This document shows positions 1 through 5,918 of a DNA stretch of 8,987 bases, in pieces. Source of the DNA: JBIOYL01 sp044870185 (GTDB lineage: Bacteria; Actinomycetota; CALGFH01). Location: NCBI GenBank assembly GCA_044870185.1, contig JBIOYL010000302.1, positions 1-8,987 on the forward strand, given 5' to 3'. The position numbers were made by a program, and so were the translations under genes. How positions within the stretch are numbered: the first letter of the stretch is position 1; every line of letters starts with the position of its first letter. The notes beneath the pieces were generated by a model. That model ran no database searches. It was not told where the DNA came from and saw nothing but the letters and a program-made list of their open reading frames with translations.

Positions 1-240
1 AGGCGGGTGAGGTTCTCCGGGGGGAGCCGCGCCGTCATCGAGGGGCCGTTTGCCGAGTCGAAGCAGCTGATCGCGGGCTACTGGATCCTCCAGGTGCGGT
101 CGATGGACGAGGCTGTCGAGTGGGCCAAGCGTGTCCCGTTCGAGGCGCTTTCCCGGATCTACCCCGGCGAGTACGGTGCCGAGGGCGAGATCGAGATCCG
201 TCGGGTGTTCGAGCCGGAGCCTTCTGACGCCTCGAACTAG
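1..240 (+). CDS. YCII/DGPF-domain protein, 3' end only
   Basis: The reading frame is open from the first base, so the gene begins before the window. About 79 residues remain. They carry the typical core of YCII-related (DGPF-domain) proteins: EGPFAESKQLIAGYW, then a helix DEAVEWAKRVPFE, then GEIEIRRVFEPE close to the end. Family members are usually about 110-150 residues, so roughly the C-terminal half or more is present. These small ferredoxin-like-fold proteins have no firmly known reaction. In actinobacteria they often sit beside ECF sigma factors of the SigJ/ECF41-42 kind, which would lie upstream of this window if present. The stop TAG (238-240) lies in a CTAG shared with the end of an IS630 remnant, so the last codons or the stop could have been altered by that insertion. 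The family call is firm and the function is not known. Confidence 0.85.
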   Translation, partial: RRVRFSGGSRAVIEGPFAESKQLIAGYWILQVRSMDEAVEWAKRVPFEALSRIYPGEYGAEGEIEIRRVFEPEPSDASN

Positions 241-472
241 TGTCCCGAGTTAGCGATTGGCTGTAGATATCGAGCGATGCTGTCGAGGACCTGATCGGCG
301 GTCTTGTGCCACACAAACGGCCGAGGATCCTCGTTCCAGGGCTCGATCCAGGACTGGATCGAAGCGGTGGGCTCGGGGACCGACCGGTGGCTGCCGTGCC
401 GCAGCCACCTGGTCGTCAACCCCGAAAACCAGCGCTCCACCAAGTTCGACCAGGAACTGCAGGTCGGCGGGC
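237..472 (-). pseudogene. IS630-family transposase, C-terminal remnant
   Basis: Read on the minus strand, about 77 residues match the C-terminus of IS630-family DDE transposases: SSWSNLVERWF, then LRHGSHRS, WNEDPRPFVWHKTADQVLDS, and a final IARYLQ...NSGH before the stop. The Glu of NLVERW corresponds to the third acidic residue of the DDE catalytic triad. The first two Asp residues and roughly the N-terminal two thirds of the protein are absent, and no upstream sequence in this frame resembles the family. Two positions look decayed: WSN where WLN is usual, and PEPTAS where an aliphatic residue usually replaces the second Pro. The stop TAG (239-237) lies within CTAG, and IS630 elements are known to target TA, often in CTAG. 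This is a dead remnant. The exact boundary near 465-475 is my estimate from where similarity fades. Confidence 0.85.
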
Positions 473-590
473 GGGCCGCTGCGGGAGCCGGAGCTGGACC
501 ACCTGGCCGACCGCCTCGACCGGCTCCACGTGCAGGCGGCCGTGTACCCAGCGTGTACCAACGCGACCGTGGCAAGCCTCGGGGAAGGCA
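473..590. other. Unassigned spacer between IS remnant and ssrA terminator
   Basis: No gene can be supported here. On the plus strand a short stretch reads like coding sequence (LREPELDHLADRLDRLHVQ), but it has no convincing start and runs on into the ssrA terminator, so it may be a fragment of a gene lost with the IS damage or chance. The 8-mer CGTGTACC occurs at 541-548 and 552-559, one helical turn apart. Its role, if any, is unknown. Confidence 0.4.
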
Positions 591-617
591 AAGGACCTGG
601 TCGCCGACCAGGTCCTT
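591..617 (-). terminator. Intrinsic terminator of ssrA
   Basis: A perfect inverted repeat has 13-base arms (591-603 and 605-617) around a single central base, and folds with a small loop. It begins one base after the encoded CCA end of the tmRNA. On the minus strand the hairpin is followed by TTTGCCTTCC, a weak T-rich tract. Position and strength fit the terminator that releases the tmRNA precursor, whose 3' tail would then be trimmed to the CCA. Confidence 0.85.
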
Positions 618-618
618 G

Positions 619-971
619 TGGTGGAGGTGGGGAGACTCGAACTCCCGTCCCGCAGGCGACGTCCCAGGGCTTCTCCGAGCGCAGCCACCGGTCAGGTTTC
701 GGACCGGGATTGTCCGGTGGCGACGCTCCCCGGTCCTAGCCCGCGAGGTGTTCCCGGGACGACGGCGGGCACCCCGCCCTGGGTGAGCCTGCTGTCGACG
801 CCCGACCCGTCCCCGCAGGCGTGGGACGGCGGACGGCTACCTGATCGTGATCAGGCGGCGAGCGCGTACTGGTTCTTGGCGCTTGTTGGTGTCGCGGTTT
901 GGTGCGAAGCCCCGCGAACTCCGGCTCGCTTCCCCTGGGTCGAACCGCCACGGTCGAACCCAGGCACCCCC
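619..971 (-). ncRNA. ssrA: Transfer-messenger RNA (tmRNA, 10Sa RNA)
   Basis: tmRNA rescues stalled ribosomes: it is charged with alanine, enters the A site with SmpB, and supplies a short reading frame for a degradation tag. The mature ends are visible. The 5' GGGGGTG (971-965) pairs with CACCTCC (629-623), with one G-U pair, and is followed by an encoded ACCA (622-619), giving 353 nt. The T arm is GGGAG-TTCGAGT-CTCCC. Near the 5' end CTGGGTTCGACC pairs with a downstream GGTTCGACCCAG and is followed by the conserved GGGGAAGCGAG. The tag frame runs 895-851: resume codon GCG, then codons for ATPTSAKNQYALAA and stop TGA. The stop lies in a hairpin, CCTGATC-GT-GATCAGG (840-855), as is usual for helix 5. 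This is a one-piece, non-permuted tmRNA, placed directly after smpB, its protein partner. Confidence 0.95.
851..895 (-). other. tmRNA proteolysis-tag reading frame
   Basis: The frame starts at the resume codon GCG (895-893) and ends at TGA (853-851). It encodes the 14-residue tag ATPTSAKNQYALAA. The C-terminal ALAA is the usual degron seen by ClpXP and related proteases. The start codon is chosen because Ala resume codons are the rule and because the AT-T opening resembles Frankia-type tags as I recall them. Codons further upstream in this frame (ACC, CAA, CAC) are less likely. Confidence 0.85.
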
Positions 972-973
972 AT

Positions 974-999
974 GTGCTGTTGTCAACAGCACCAGTGTA
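974..999 (-). promoter_or_regulatory. Candidate ssrA promoter -10 box with palindrome
   Basis: On the minus strand a TACACT hexamer (999-994) fits a -10 box. Directly after it lies the perfect 19-base palindrome GTGCTGTTGTCAACAGCAC (974-992), ending two bases before the mature tmRNA 5' end. At the usual spacing a transcript from this -10 would start near 987, inside the palindrome, so the repeat could be an operator. If transcription starts further upstream, it would instead form an 8-bp leader hairpin next to the RNase P cleavage site. No good -35 is visible: GCGGAA at 1022-1017 has 17-base spacing but a poor match. The TTGACA inside the palindrome is too close to the RNA start to act as a -35. 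Confidence 0.5.
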
Positions 1000-1041
1000 G
1001 CGGGTATTCCGGCCGCTTCCGCCCCGGGTTTCGGCCCTCGG

Positions 1042-1059
1042 CCCCGGTTCCGGCCGGGG
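1042..1059 (-). terminator. Possible weak hairpin after smpB
   Basis: CCCCGG (1042-1047) and CCGGGG (1054-1059) can pair around a 6-base loop, 27 bases after the smpB stop. No T tract follows. It could attenuate read-through from smpB into ssrA or be chance in a GC-rich spacer containing several TTCGGCC-like words. Confidence 0.25.
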
Positions 1060-1085
1060 GTTCGGCCTCGTCGGCTGCGGGCTCA

Positions 1086-1559
1086 TCAGCCGCGGGAGCG
1101 GACCTTGCGGACGCGGTCCATCTCGCGGGCGGCGTCGCGCTTGGCGATGGCCTGGCGCTTGTCATAGGCCCGCTTGCCTCGCGCCACGCCGAGCTCCACC
1201 TTCACCAGCTGCGACTTGAAGTACAGCCGCAGCGGGATCAGGGTGAGCCCGCGCTCGTTGACCCGGCGGGCGAGCTGCTCGACCTCGCGGCGATGCAGCA
1301 GCAGCTTGCGTGGCCGGGTCGGCTCGTGGCCCTCGTAGCCGGTGTGCGAGTAGGCGGGGATCTGCATGTGCAGGATGACGTCGCCGGAGCGGTCGTCGAT
1401 CTCCGCGTAGGCGTCCTGCAGGGACGCCTTGCCCTCCCGGAGGGTCTTGACCTCGCTGCCCTTCAGCACGATGCCGGCCTCGACCGTGTCCAGGATCTGG
1501 TAGTCGTGGCGGGCGCGGCGGTTGGTGGCCACCGTGCCCGGCGGCGGTCGCTTCGGCAT
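1086..1559 (-). CDS. smpB: SsrA-binding protein SmpB
   Basis: SmpB binds the tRNA-like domain of tmRNA, mimics the missing anticodon arm and delivers tmRNA to stalled ribosomes. The 157-residue length is normal for the family. The OB-fold core shows the hallmark NRRARHDYxI...EAGIxLKGSEVKTLREGKASLQDAY (residues about 13-51) and YEGHEPTRPRKLLLHR (about 75-90), followed by GLTLIPLRLYF. The C-terminal tail, GKRAYDKRQ followed by alternating basic and acidic residues, is the part known to reach into the mRNA channel. The ATG start follows the ftsX stop by 8 bases with no clear Shine-Dalgarno sequence, so translation may depend on coupling to ftsX. ssrA lies 114 bases downstream on the same strand, placing both partners of trans-translation together. 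Confidence 0.97.
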   Translation of the reverse strand: MPKRPPPGTVATNRRARHDYQILDTVEAGIVLKGSEVKTLREGKASLQDAYAEIDDRSGDVILHMQIPAYSHTGYEGHEPTRPRKLLLHRREVEQLARRVNERGLTLIPLRLYFKSQLVKVELGVARGKRAYDKRQAIAKRDAAREMDRVRKVRSRG

Positions 1560-1567
1560 GGCCGGCG

Positions 1568-2485
1568 CTACACTCGCACGTACTTGCGCAGCGCCAGGAT
1601 GCTGGCCAGGGCCGAGGCGCCCACCCCGAGGATGAGCAGCACGAGCCAGGCCGAGTAGAACTCGCGCAGGCCGACCAGCGGCAGGCTCTGGAAGAAGGCG
1701 ACCTGGCCGCGGACGCGCCCGATGTAGTACATGCCGACGCGCAGCAGCACGAAGGCGACCGCGGCGCCGAGGATGCCGGCGAACACGCCCTCGGCCAGAA
1801 ACGGCAGCCGGATATAGGTGTTGCTCGCCCCGACCAGCTTCATGATCTGGGTCTCCTTGCGGCGCGCGAAGGCGGCCACCCGCACGGTCACCGCGATGAG
1901 CACGACGGCGGCGACGCCGAGCACGCCGGCGAGCACGAAGAAGGAGTTCTTGAGCAGGGTGAGCACGGCGAACAGGCGCTCGACGAGCCGCTTCTGATCG
2001 ACGATCTGGTCGATGCCCGGCTGGCAGACGGGCTTGCCCCGGTCGTCCAGCTGGCGGGAGCAGAAGCGGTCGTTGACCTGGTCGAACTGCTTGGGGTCGT
2101 GCAGCTTGATCCGGAAGCTCTCGGGCAGGGAGCCCTTCTGGACGTTGCGGACCAGGTCCGGGGAGTCGCGGAACTCGTTCTTGAAGTTCTGGTAGGCCTG
2201 GTTCTGGTCCTCGAAGTAGACCTTCTCGACGGCCGGGATCTGGGCGAGCTGGGCGCGGATCGAGTCCTTTTGCGCCTGGCTGGTGCCCTGGGTGAGGAAG
2301 ATCGACACCTCGATCTTGTTGTACCAGTAGCCCCCATACAGGGCGACCTGCTTGCCGGCGAGCAGCGCGATGCCGAACAGGGTCAGGCTGACCGCCACGA
2401 TGATGACCATGGACAGCGCGAGCAGCAGGTTGCGGCGGAAGCCCCGGTAGGCCTCGACGGCGATGTGGGACGCCCTAAACGCCAA
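1568..2485 (-). CDS. ftsX: Cell division protein FtsX
   Basis: FtsX is the membrane subunit of the FtsEX type VII ABC system, which turns ATP hydrolysis by FtsE into activation of peptidoglycan hydrolases at the division septum. The 305 residues show the classic layout: a short cytoplasmic N-terminus, TM1 at about 20-43, an extracytoplasmic domain at about 45-175, and three more membrane segments near 180-204, 228-250 and 277-299. The conserved cytoplasmic motif RRKETQIMKLVGAS (208-221) follows TM2. Two Cys residues (142 and 154) in the outer domain could form a disulfide. The start is TTG (2485), preceded by a GGGGGG tract at a ribosome-binding distance, and overlaps the ftsE stop by 11 bases, implying coupled translation. 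No hydrolase gene lies between ftsX and smpB, so the partner enzyme must be encoded elsewhere. Confidence 0.96.
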   Translation of the reverse strand: MAFRASHIAVEAYRGFRRNLLLALSMVIIVAVSLTLFGIALLAGKQVALYGGYWYNKIEVSIFLTQGTSQAQKDSIRAQLAQIPAVEKVYFEDQNQAYQNFKNEFRDSPDLVRNVQKGSLPESFRIKLHDPKQFDQVNDRFCSRQLDDRGKPVCQPGIDQIVDQKRLVERLFAVLTLLKNSFFVLAGVLGVAAVVLIAVTVRVAAFARRKETQIMKLVGASNTYIRLPFLAEGVFAGILGAAVAFVLLRVGMYYIGRVRGQVAFFQSLPLVGLREFYSAWLVLLILGVGASALASILALRKYVRV

Positions 2486-3164
2486 GGTCGTACACCCCCC
2501 GTTCCTGGTCGCGGACCACCTTGCCGTTCTCGAGCTCGACCACGCGCTTGCGCATCAAGTCGACGATCGTCTGGTCGTGGGTGGCCATCACCACCGTGGT
2601 CCCCGTCCGGTTGATGCGGTCGAGCAGCCGCATGATGTCCTGCGAGGTGGTCGGGTCCAGGTTCCCGGTGGGCTCGTCGCACAGCAGCAGCAGCGGGCGG
2701 TTCACGAACGCCCGCGCGATGGACACGCGCTGCTGCTCGCCGCCCGACAGCTCGTGCGGGAAGCGGTCGGCCTTGTCGGCCAGCCCGACCAGCTTGAGCA
2801 CCTCGGGCACGGTGCGCTCGATGGAGCGGCGCTTCTGCCCGATCACCTCCAGCGCGAAGGCGACGTTCTCGGCCACGGTCTTGTTCGACAGCAGCTTGAA
2901 GTCCTGGAACACCATGCCGAGCGAGCGGCGCAGCGCCGGCACCTTCCAGGAGGCGAGCTTGTTGAGCTCCTTGCCGGCCACCCAGATGCGCCCGGTGGTC
3001 GGCCGCTCCTCCTTGGTGAGCAGCCGCAGGAACGTCGACTTGCCCGACCCCGACTGGCCGACGATGAACACGAACTCGCCCCTGGCGATGTCGACGGAGA
3101 CGTCGTCCAGGGCGGGCTGCGCACCGGTCTGGTAGATCTTGGTCACGTGCTCGAGCTTGATCAC
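2475..3164 (-). CDS. ftsE: Cell division ATP-binding protein FtsE
   Basis: FtsE is the cytoplasmic ATPase of the FtsEX complex. The 229 residues match the family length and carry every ABC motif: Walker A GQSGSGKST (36-44), Q-loop Gln87 in VFQDFKLL, signature LSGGEQQR (139-146), Walker B LLLLCDEPTG (158-167) with catalytic Glu164, the D-loop NLD, and the switch His196 in MATHD. The opening MIKLEHVTKIYQTG and the KTVAENVAFALEV stretch are typical of FtsE rather than of other small ABC ATPases. Translation starts at GTG (3164). Upstream GGGG lies about 12 bases away, a poor Shine-Dalgarno sequence. It is the first gene of the ftsE-ftsX-smpB unit. The prfB gene that precedes ftsE in many actinobacteria is not in this window. 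Confidence 0.97.
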   Translation of the reverse strand: MIKLEHVTKIYQTGAQPALDDVSVDIARGEFVFIVGQSGSGKSTFLRLLTKEERPTTGRIWVAGKELNKLASWKVPALRRSLGMVFQDFKLLSNKTVAENVAFALEVIGQKRRSIERTVPEVLKLVGLADKADRFPHELSGGEQQRVSIARAFVNRPLLLLCDEPTGNLDPTTSQDIMRLLDRINRTGTTVVMATHDQTIVDLMRKRVVELENGKVVRDQERGVYDLGV

Positions 3165-3249
3165 GGAAGCAGGAATCCCCTGTCGAGTCGTTGGCGTCCG
3201 ACGGCCGGGGCGCGAGCGCGTCCCAGGCCGGGATGGGTCGAACGACGTA

Positions 3250-3284
3250 CGACCTTACCAGATACTGGTCTTTACCTATGTCAA
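3250..3284 (-). promoter_or_regulatory. Candidate promoter/operator for ftsE
   Basis: On the minus strand a perfect TTGACA (3284-3279) lies about 115 bases before the ftsE start. The -10 is not clear: CTGGTA and TGGTAA sit at 17-18 base spacing, and a better-looking TAAGGT sits at 21. The interval contains the palindrome ACCAG-ATA-CTGGT (3257-3269), placed between the promoter boxes where a repressor could bind. The local sequence is less GC-rich than its surroundings, as is common for promoters. Confidence 0.4.
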
Positions 3285-3588
3285 CGGGCCGCCCGGCGCG
3301 GCGATTCGCGCTGCTCCACAGACTTGTCGACCATGACTCCGCAGCCGTCGCCATAGCCGAGTGCGTACTTCTGCGCAACTGTGGCGCCGAGCGGCCGCAG
3401 CGGTTGCATGCGCCCGGCCGGCTTCCTACACTGCTGAATCGGCGCCAGGGTCCTCCCCCGGACAGCCGCCCTGGGCCAGTCGATCGAATGGCCCGCAGGA
3501 TGGGCCTGCGGGCAAGGGTTCGCAGTGGCGTCTACACCGAACCCGACCGGATGCCCAGCTCGAACCCCTGGGCGCCGGTGAGCACAGA
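3285..3588. other. Gene-free spacer with one strong hairpin
   Basis: No frame here has family resemblance. Possible reading frames on both strands look like shadows of GC-rich DNA. The main structure is a 9-bp inverted repeat, GCCCGCAGG (3491-3499) and CCTGCGGGC (3505-3513), with a 5-base loop and no T tract. A second pairing is possible between CCAGGG and CCCTGG around 3456-3475. This may be a structured leader, a small RNA or a decayed gene. I found no match to a tRNA or to a riboswitch that I would defend. Confidence 0.4.
3491..3513. repeat. Inverted repeat / stable hairpin
   Basis: Perfect 9-base arms GCCCGCAGG and CCTGCGGGC flank the loop ATGGG. The hairpin would be very stable in RNA from either strand. 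The absence of a following T tract argues against a classical terminator. It lies about 330 bases upstream of ftsE and 75 bases from the terminator at 3589-3623. Confidence 0.55.
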
Positions 3589-3623
3589 GAAAGAGGCGGT
3601 GCCGCCGATGCACCGCCTCTTTC
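3589..3623. terminator. Bidirectional intrinsic terminator
   Basis: Perfect 13-base arms, GAAAGAGGCGGTG (3589-3601) and CACCGCCTCTTTC (3611-3623), flank a 9-base loop. Each arm ends in an A-rich/T-rich edge, so on the minus strand the stem is followed by TCTGTG and on the plus strand by GTGCCC. It lies 108 bases past the stop of the minus-strand membrane protein gene and is best read as that gene's terminator. It insulates that gene from the ftsE promoter region. Confidence 0.8.
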
Positions 3624-3645
3624 GTGCCCGCGTTCGGGCCGCCGC

Positions 3646-3672
3646 CGCTCCGCCCGCTCCGCCCGCTCCGCC
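3646..3672. repeat. Three tandem copies of a 9-bp unit
   Basis: The unit CGCTCCGCC occurs three times head to tail without change. It lies in the transcribed tail between the membrane protein stop and its terminator, outside any gene I support. It resembles replication-slippage sequence. Confidence 0.75.
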
Positions 3673-3677
3673 TGCGA

Positions 3678-3709
3678 CGCCCGTGGCGCAGGGGCGCCCG
3701 TGGCGCAGG
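3678..3709. repeat. 15-bp direct repeat, two copies
   Basis: CGCCCGTGGCGCAGG occurs at 3678-3692 and again at 3695-3709, a 17-base period. It directly follows the 9-bp tandem tract, so the whole 3' tail of the neighbouring gene appears prone to duplication. Confidence 0.75.
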
Positions 3710-3731
3710 CGGCGTCCGCGCCGCTTGGAAC

Positions 3732-5897
3732 CTATCCGGCCGTGGTGCCCCGGCGGCGCAGACGGCGCACCACCGGCGGCACGGCGAGCGCCACGATGCC
3801 GAGCACGGTCAGCGCCTTGCCGGCCCGGTCGGCCGGGGTGTCGGCGTAGACCAACCGGACGTGGGCCTGGGTCGGCACGACCACCATCAGCCCGGGCGAC
3901 AGCATCCAGGGGCCTTCGGCGCCTTCCGCCTTCCAGTTCGGGAACCAGGACACCTTGACGACGTGCGGCTCGCCGACGCGGTCGGTGGTGAACTCGATCA
4001 CGTCGTCGGCCGTCTGCGCGTCGGGCCCGGCCACCGGCCCCGGGTGGGCGAGCGGCTGGGGCGCCGAGCCGGGGGCGGCGAAGGCGGCCCGGGCGGCCCG
4101 GTCCCCGGCCGCCGCGAACACGAGCGGCACGTCGAGCCGGGCCGGGTCGCGGTACCAGGCCAGGGCGGTGGCCCGCCAGTCGGCCGACGACGACAGGGTG
4201 GGGCGGTTGGGCGGCACCTCGACCAGATGCCCGTCGCCGACGTCGTAGACCGTGAAGTGGCCGCTGCTGGCGCGCACGGGCAGCCCGGCCGCCACCGCCG
4301 CCTGCTTGGCCTTGTCGGTGTAGGCGACGAAGTAGCGCACGCCGAACATGCGCAGGTGGCGCAGGCCGGTCGGGAAGTCGAAGCCGGGGTAGTCGATGCC
4401 GGGCACCGCCTGCGTGGACGTCTCCGACACCTCGGCCTGGTTGATGAAGTGGAACGGCGCGTTGATCGACGACTCGATGAGCAGCCCCTCCATCGACGGG
4501 TGCCCGGTGTAGATGGGGATGTTCTCCAGCGTCCGGGTGGTGCCGAAGCGCTCGTAGTCGCGGTTGAACTCCCACATGATCCGGCCGGGCGGCAGGCTGC
4601 GGAGCGTGCCGAACAGCGCCTGCGCCTCGCCCCAGCCCGGCTTGGCCTCGAAGCCCTCGTAGTTGTACTGGGTCCAGCCGGGCAGGAAGCTCTGGTGCCG
4701 CCAGGACCCCCAGATGGGCGCCGCCACCAGCACGGCGACCAGCCCGGCCCGGGCGAGCTGCAGCGGCACGTCGGCGCCGCGCCGCACGGCCGCCGACAGC
4801 CTGGCCACCACCACCGCGGTGCCGTAGGCGGCCAGGAGCAGCTCGCACAGGTACAGGAACGGCAGCAGCCGGGCGTTCCACAGGGCGGCCTCCGGGGCGA
4901 AGTGGCCGAGCCCGATGTACAGGCAGACCGCCACGGCCGCCGGCCAGACATAGAGCAGCACGCGGCGCTCCCCGCGCCAGACCGCCACGCCGGCCCCGAC
5001 GATGGCGAGCAGCGCGATCGGGCGGGGGATGTCCTGCGCGAACAGCACGGCGAGGTCGGTGAGCTGGGTCCACCTGAAGTGGGCGGTCCAGCGCTCGCGG
5101 GCGATGAACGGCACCGCCCAGAAGGCCGTCAGGCAGAAGGCCACGGCGAACACGCGGGCCAGGCGTCCCGCCGCCCGGCCGGCCGCGGCCGGCGGCCAGC
5201 GCAGCACCAGGATCGGCAGCGCGAGCACGAGCACGATCGTGGTCAGGATGTGGGACAGCACGATCGCGGTGACGAGCAGCGTGGCGACCGTATACCGTCT
5301 GCCTTCTTCGACCACCCGGTACAACACCGCCAGCGTGAGCGGGACCAGCGCAAACGACAGCGCGAAGGGGAACTCCCCCGCCATCGTGCTGGCGATGTTG
5401 CCGCCGTAGATCGTGAACTGCTGGTCGCCGGCGAGCCGGGTCATGAACAGGAAGACCAGGCTCCCGGCGGCCGCGAGCAGCGGCGCCGGCTCCGGCAGGC
5501 GCAGCACCCGGAAGGCACCCCAGCAGGTCACCGGCAACAGCAGCAGGCCGGACGCGGTGACGAGCTTGAAGGCGACCTGGTAGCCGACGAGCGGGCTCAG
5601 GGCGGCGATGAGGGCGTACGGAAGTGGAAAATAGAAGGTGAGCATCGGGATGCCCGCATACCAGCCCGGCGCCCAGCCGGTCACCCGGCCTCTCGGCAGC
5701 AGGTCGTTCTTCAGGAACAGGGCCACGTAGTGGTGCGACCCCATGTCGCCACCCGAGGCCGTCGTCCGCGAGAAGATGAGGTTGACGTGGAGGACCCGGA
5801 GCAGCACCAGGTAGATCGCGGCGAAGGTGGCCGCGGTCAGCACGCGCCGCACCAGCGCGGCCCGCATGCGCGCCGCGGCCAGCCCGTCGGCGTGCAC
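3732..5897 (-). CDS. GT-C-like polytopic membrane protein (PTPS-related membrane domain family)
   Basis: This is a large integral membrane protein of about 721 residues. A short basic N-terminus leads to the first membrane segment (about 18-36), then an outer loop with GGDMGSHH (49-56), whose Asp51 corresponds to the loop acidic residue typical of GT-C glycosyltransferases. WYAGIPMLTFYFPLPY (79-94) and GGNIASTMAGEFPF (165-178) are typical of the family annotated as 6-pyruvoyl-tetrahydropterin-synthase-related membrane proteins, which are not pterin enzymes. Many hydrophobic segments follow to about 395. A large outer domain comes next, including SWFPNWKAEG near the end as in YfhO-like proteins, then a last membrane helix and a basic tail. 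By family logic it transfers a sugar from a polyprenyl-phosphate donor outside the membrane, but donor and acceptor are unknown. The start is uncertain: GTG 5897 is listed, while an in-frame CTG at 5915 sits 5 bases after AGGAGG. It is divergent from the DUF2079 gene. Confidence 0.8.
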   Translation of the reverse strand: MHADGLAAARMRAALVRRVLTAATFAAIYLVLLRVLHVNLIFSRTTASGGDMGSHHYVALFLKNDLLPRGRVTGWAPGWYAGIPMLTFYFPLPYALIAALSPLVGYQVAFKLVTASGLLLLPVTCWGAFRVLRLPEPAPLLAAAGSLVFLFMTRLAGDQQFTIYGGNIASTMAGEFPFALSFALVPLTLAVLYRVVEEGRRYTVATLLVTAIVLSHILTTIVLVLALPILVLRWPPAAAGRAAGRLARVFAVAFCLTAFWAVPFIARERWTAHFRWTQLTDLAVLFAQDIPRPIALLAIVGAGVAVWRGERRVLLYVWPAAVAVCLYIGLGHFAPEAALWNARLLPFLYLCELLLAAYGTAVVVARLSAAVRRGADVPLQLARAGLVAVLVAAPIWGSWRHQSFLPGWTQYNYEGFEAKPGWGEAQALFGTLRSLPPGRIMWEFNRDYERFGTTRTLENIPIYTGHPSMEGLLIESSINAPFHFINQAEVSETSTQAVPGIDYPGFDFPTGLRHLRMFGVRYFVAYTDKAKQAAVAAGLPVRASSGHFTVYDVGDGHLVEVPPNRPTLSSSADWRATALAWYRDPARLDVPLVFAAAGDRAARAAFAAPGSAPQPLAHPGPVAGPDAQTADDVIEFTTDRVGEPHVVKVSWFPNWKAEGAEGPWMLSPGLMVVVPTQAHVRLVYADTPADRAGKALTVLGIVALAVPPVVRRLRRRGTTAG

Positions 5898-5918
5898 GAT
5901 GGTGGTTGTGGCCAGGCT

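Noticed and set aside
979..986. TTGACA (984-986 region, minus strand) as the -35 of ssrA
   Set aside because: It lies only about 10-15 bases before the mature 5' end, so its -10 would fall inside the tmRNA. It is part of the palindrome.
306..1658. A 450-codon plus-strand frame across the IS remnant, ssrA and smpB
   Set aside because: It runs through a tmRNA with all diagnostic elements and antisense to smpB. There is no domain.
3421..3540. Words recalling riboswitches on the minus strand: CGCCACTG (cobalamin-like) and GGGGGAGGACCC with a later GTAGGAAG (c-di-AMP-like)
   Set aside because: The remaining conserved blocks of either class are missing or badly diverged, and there is no matching downstream gene such as a wall hydrolase or B12 transporter.
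3555..3585. A GGGTTCGAG-like word suggesting a tRNA T arm on the minus strand
   Set aside because: The flanking bases do not form a 5-bp T stem, and no acceptor, D or anticodon arm can be fitted.
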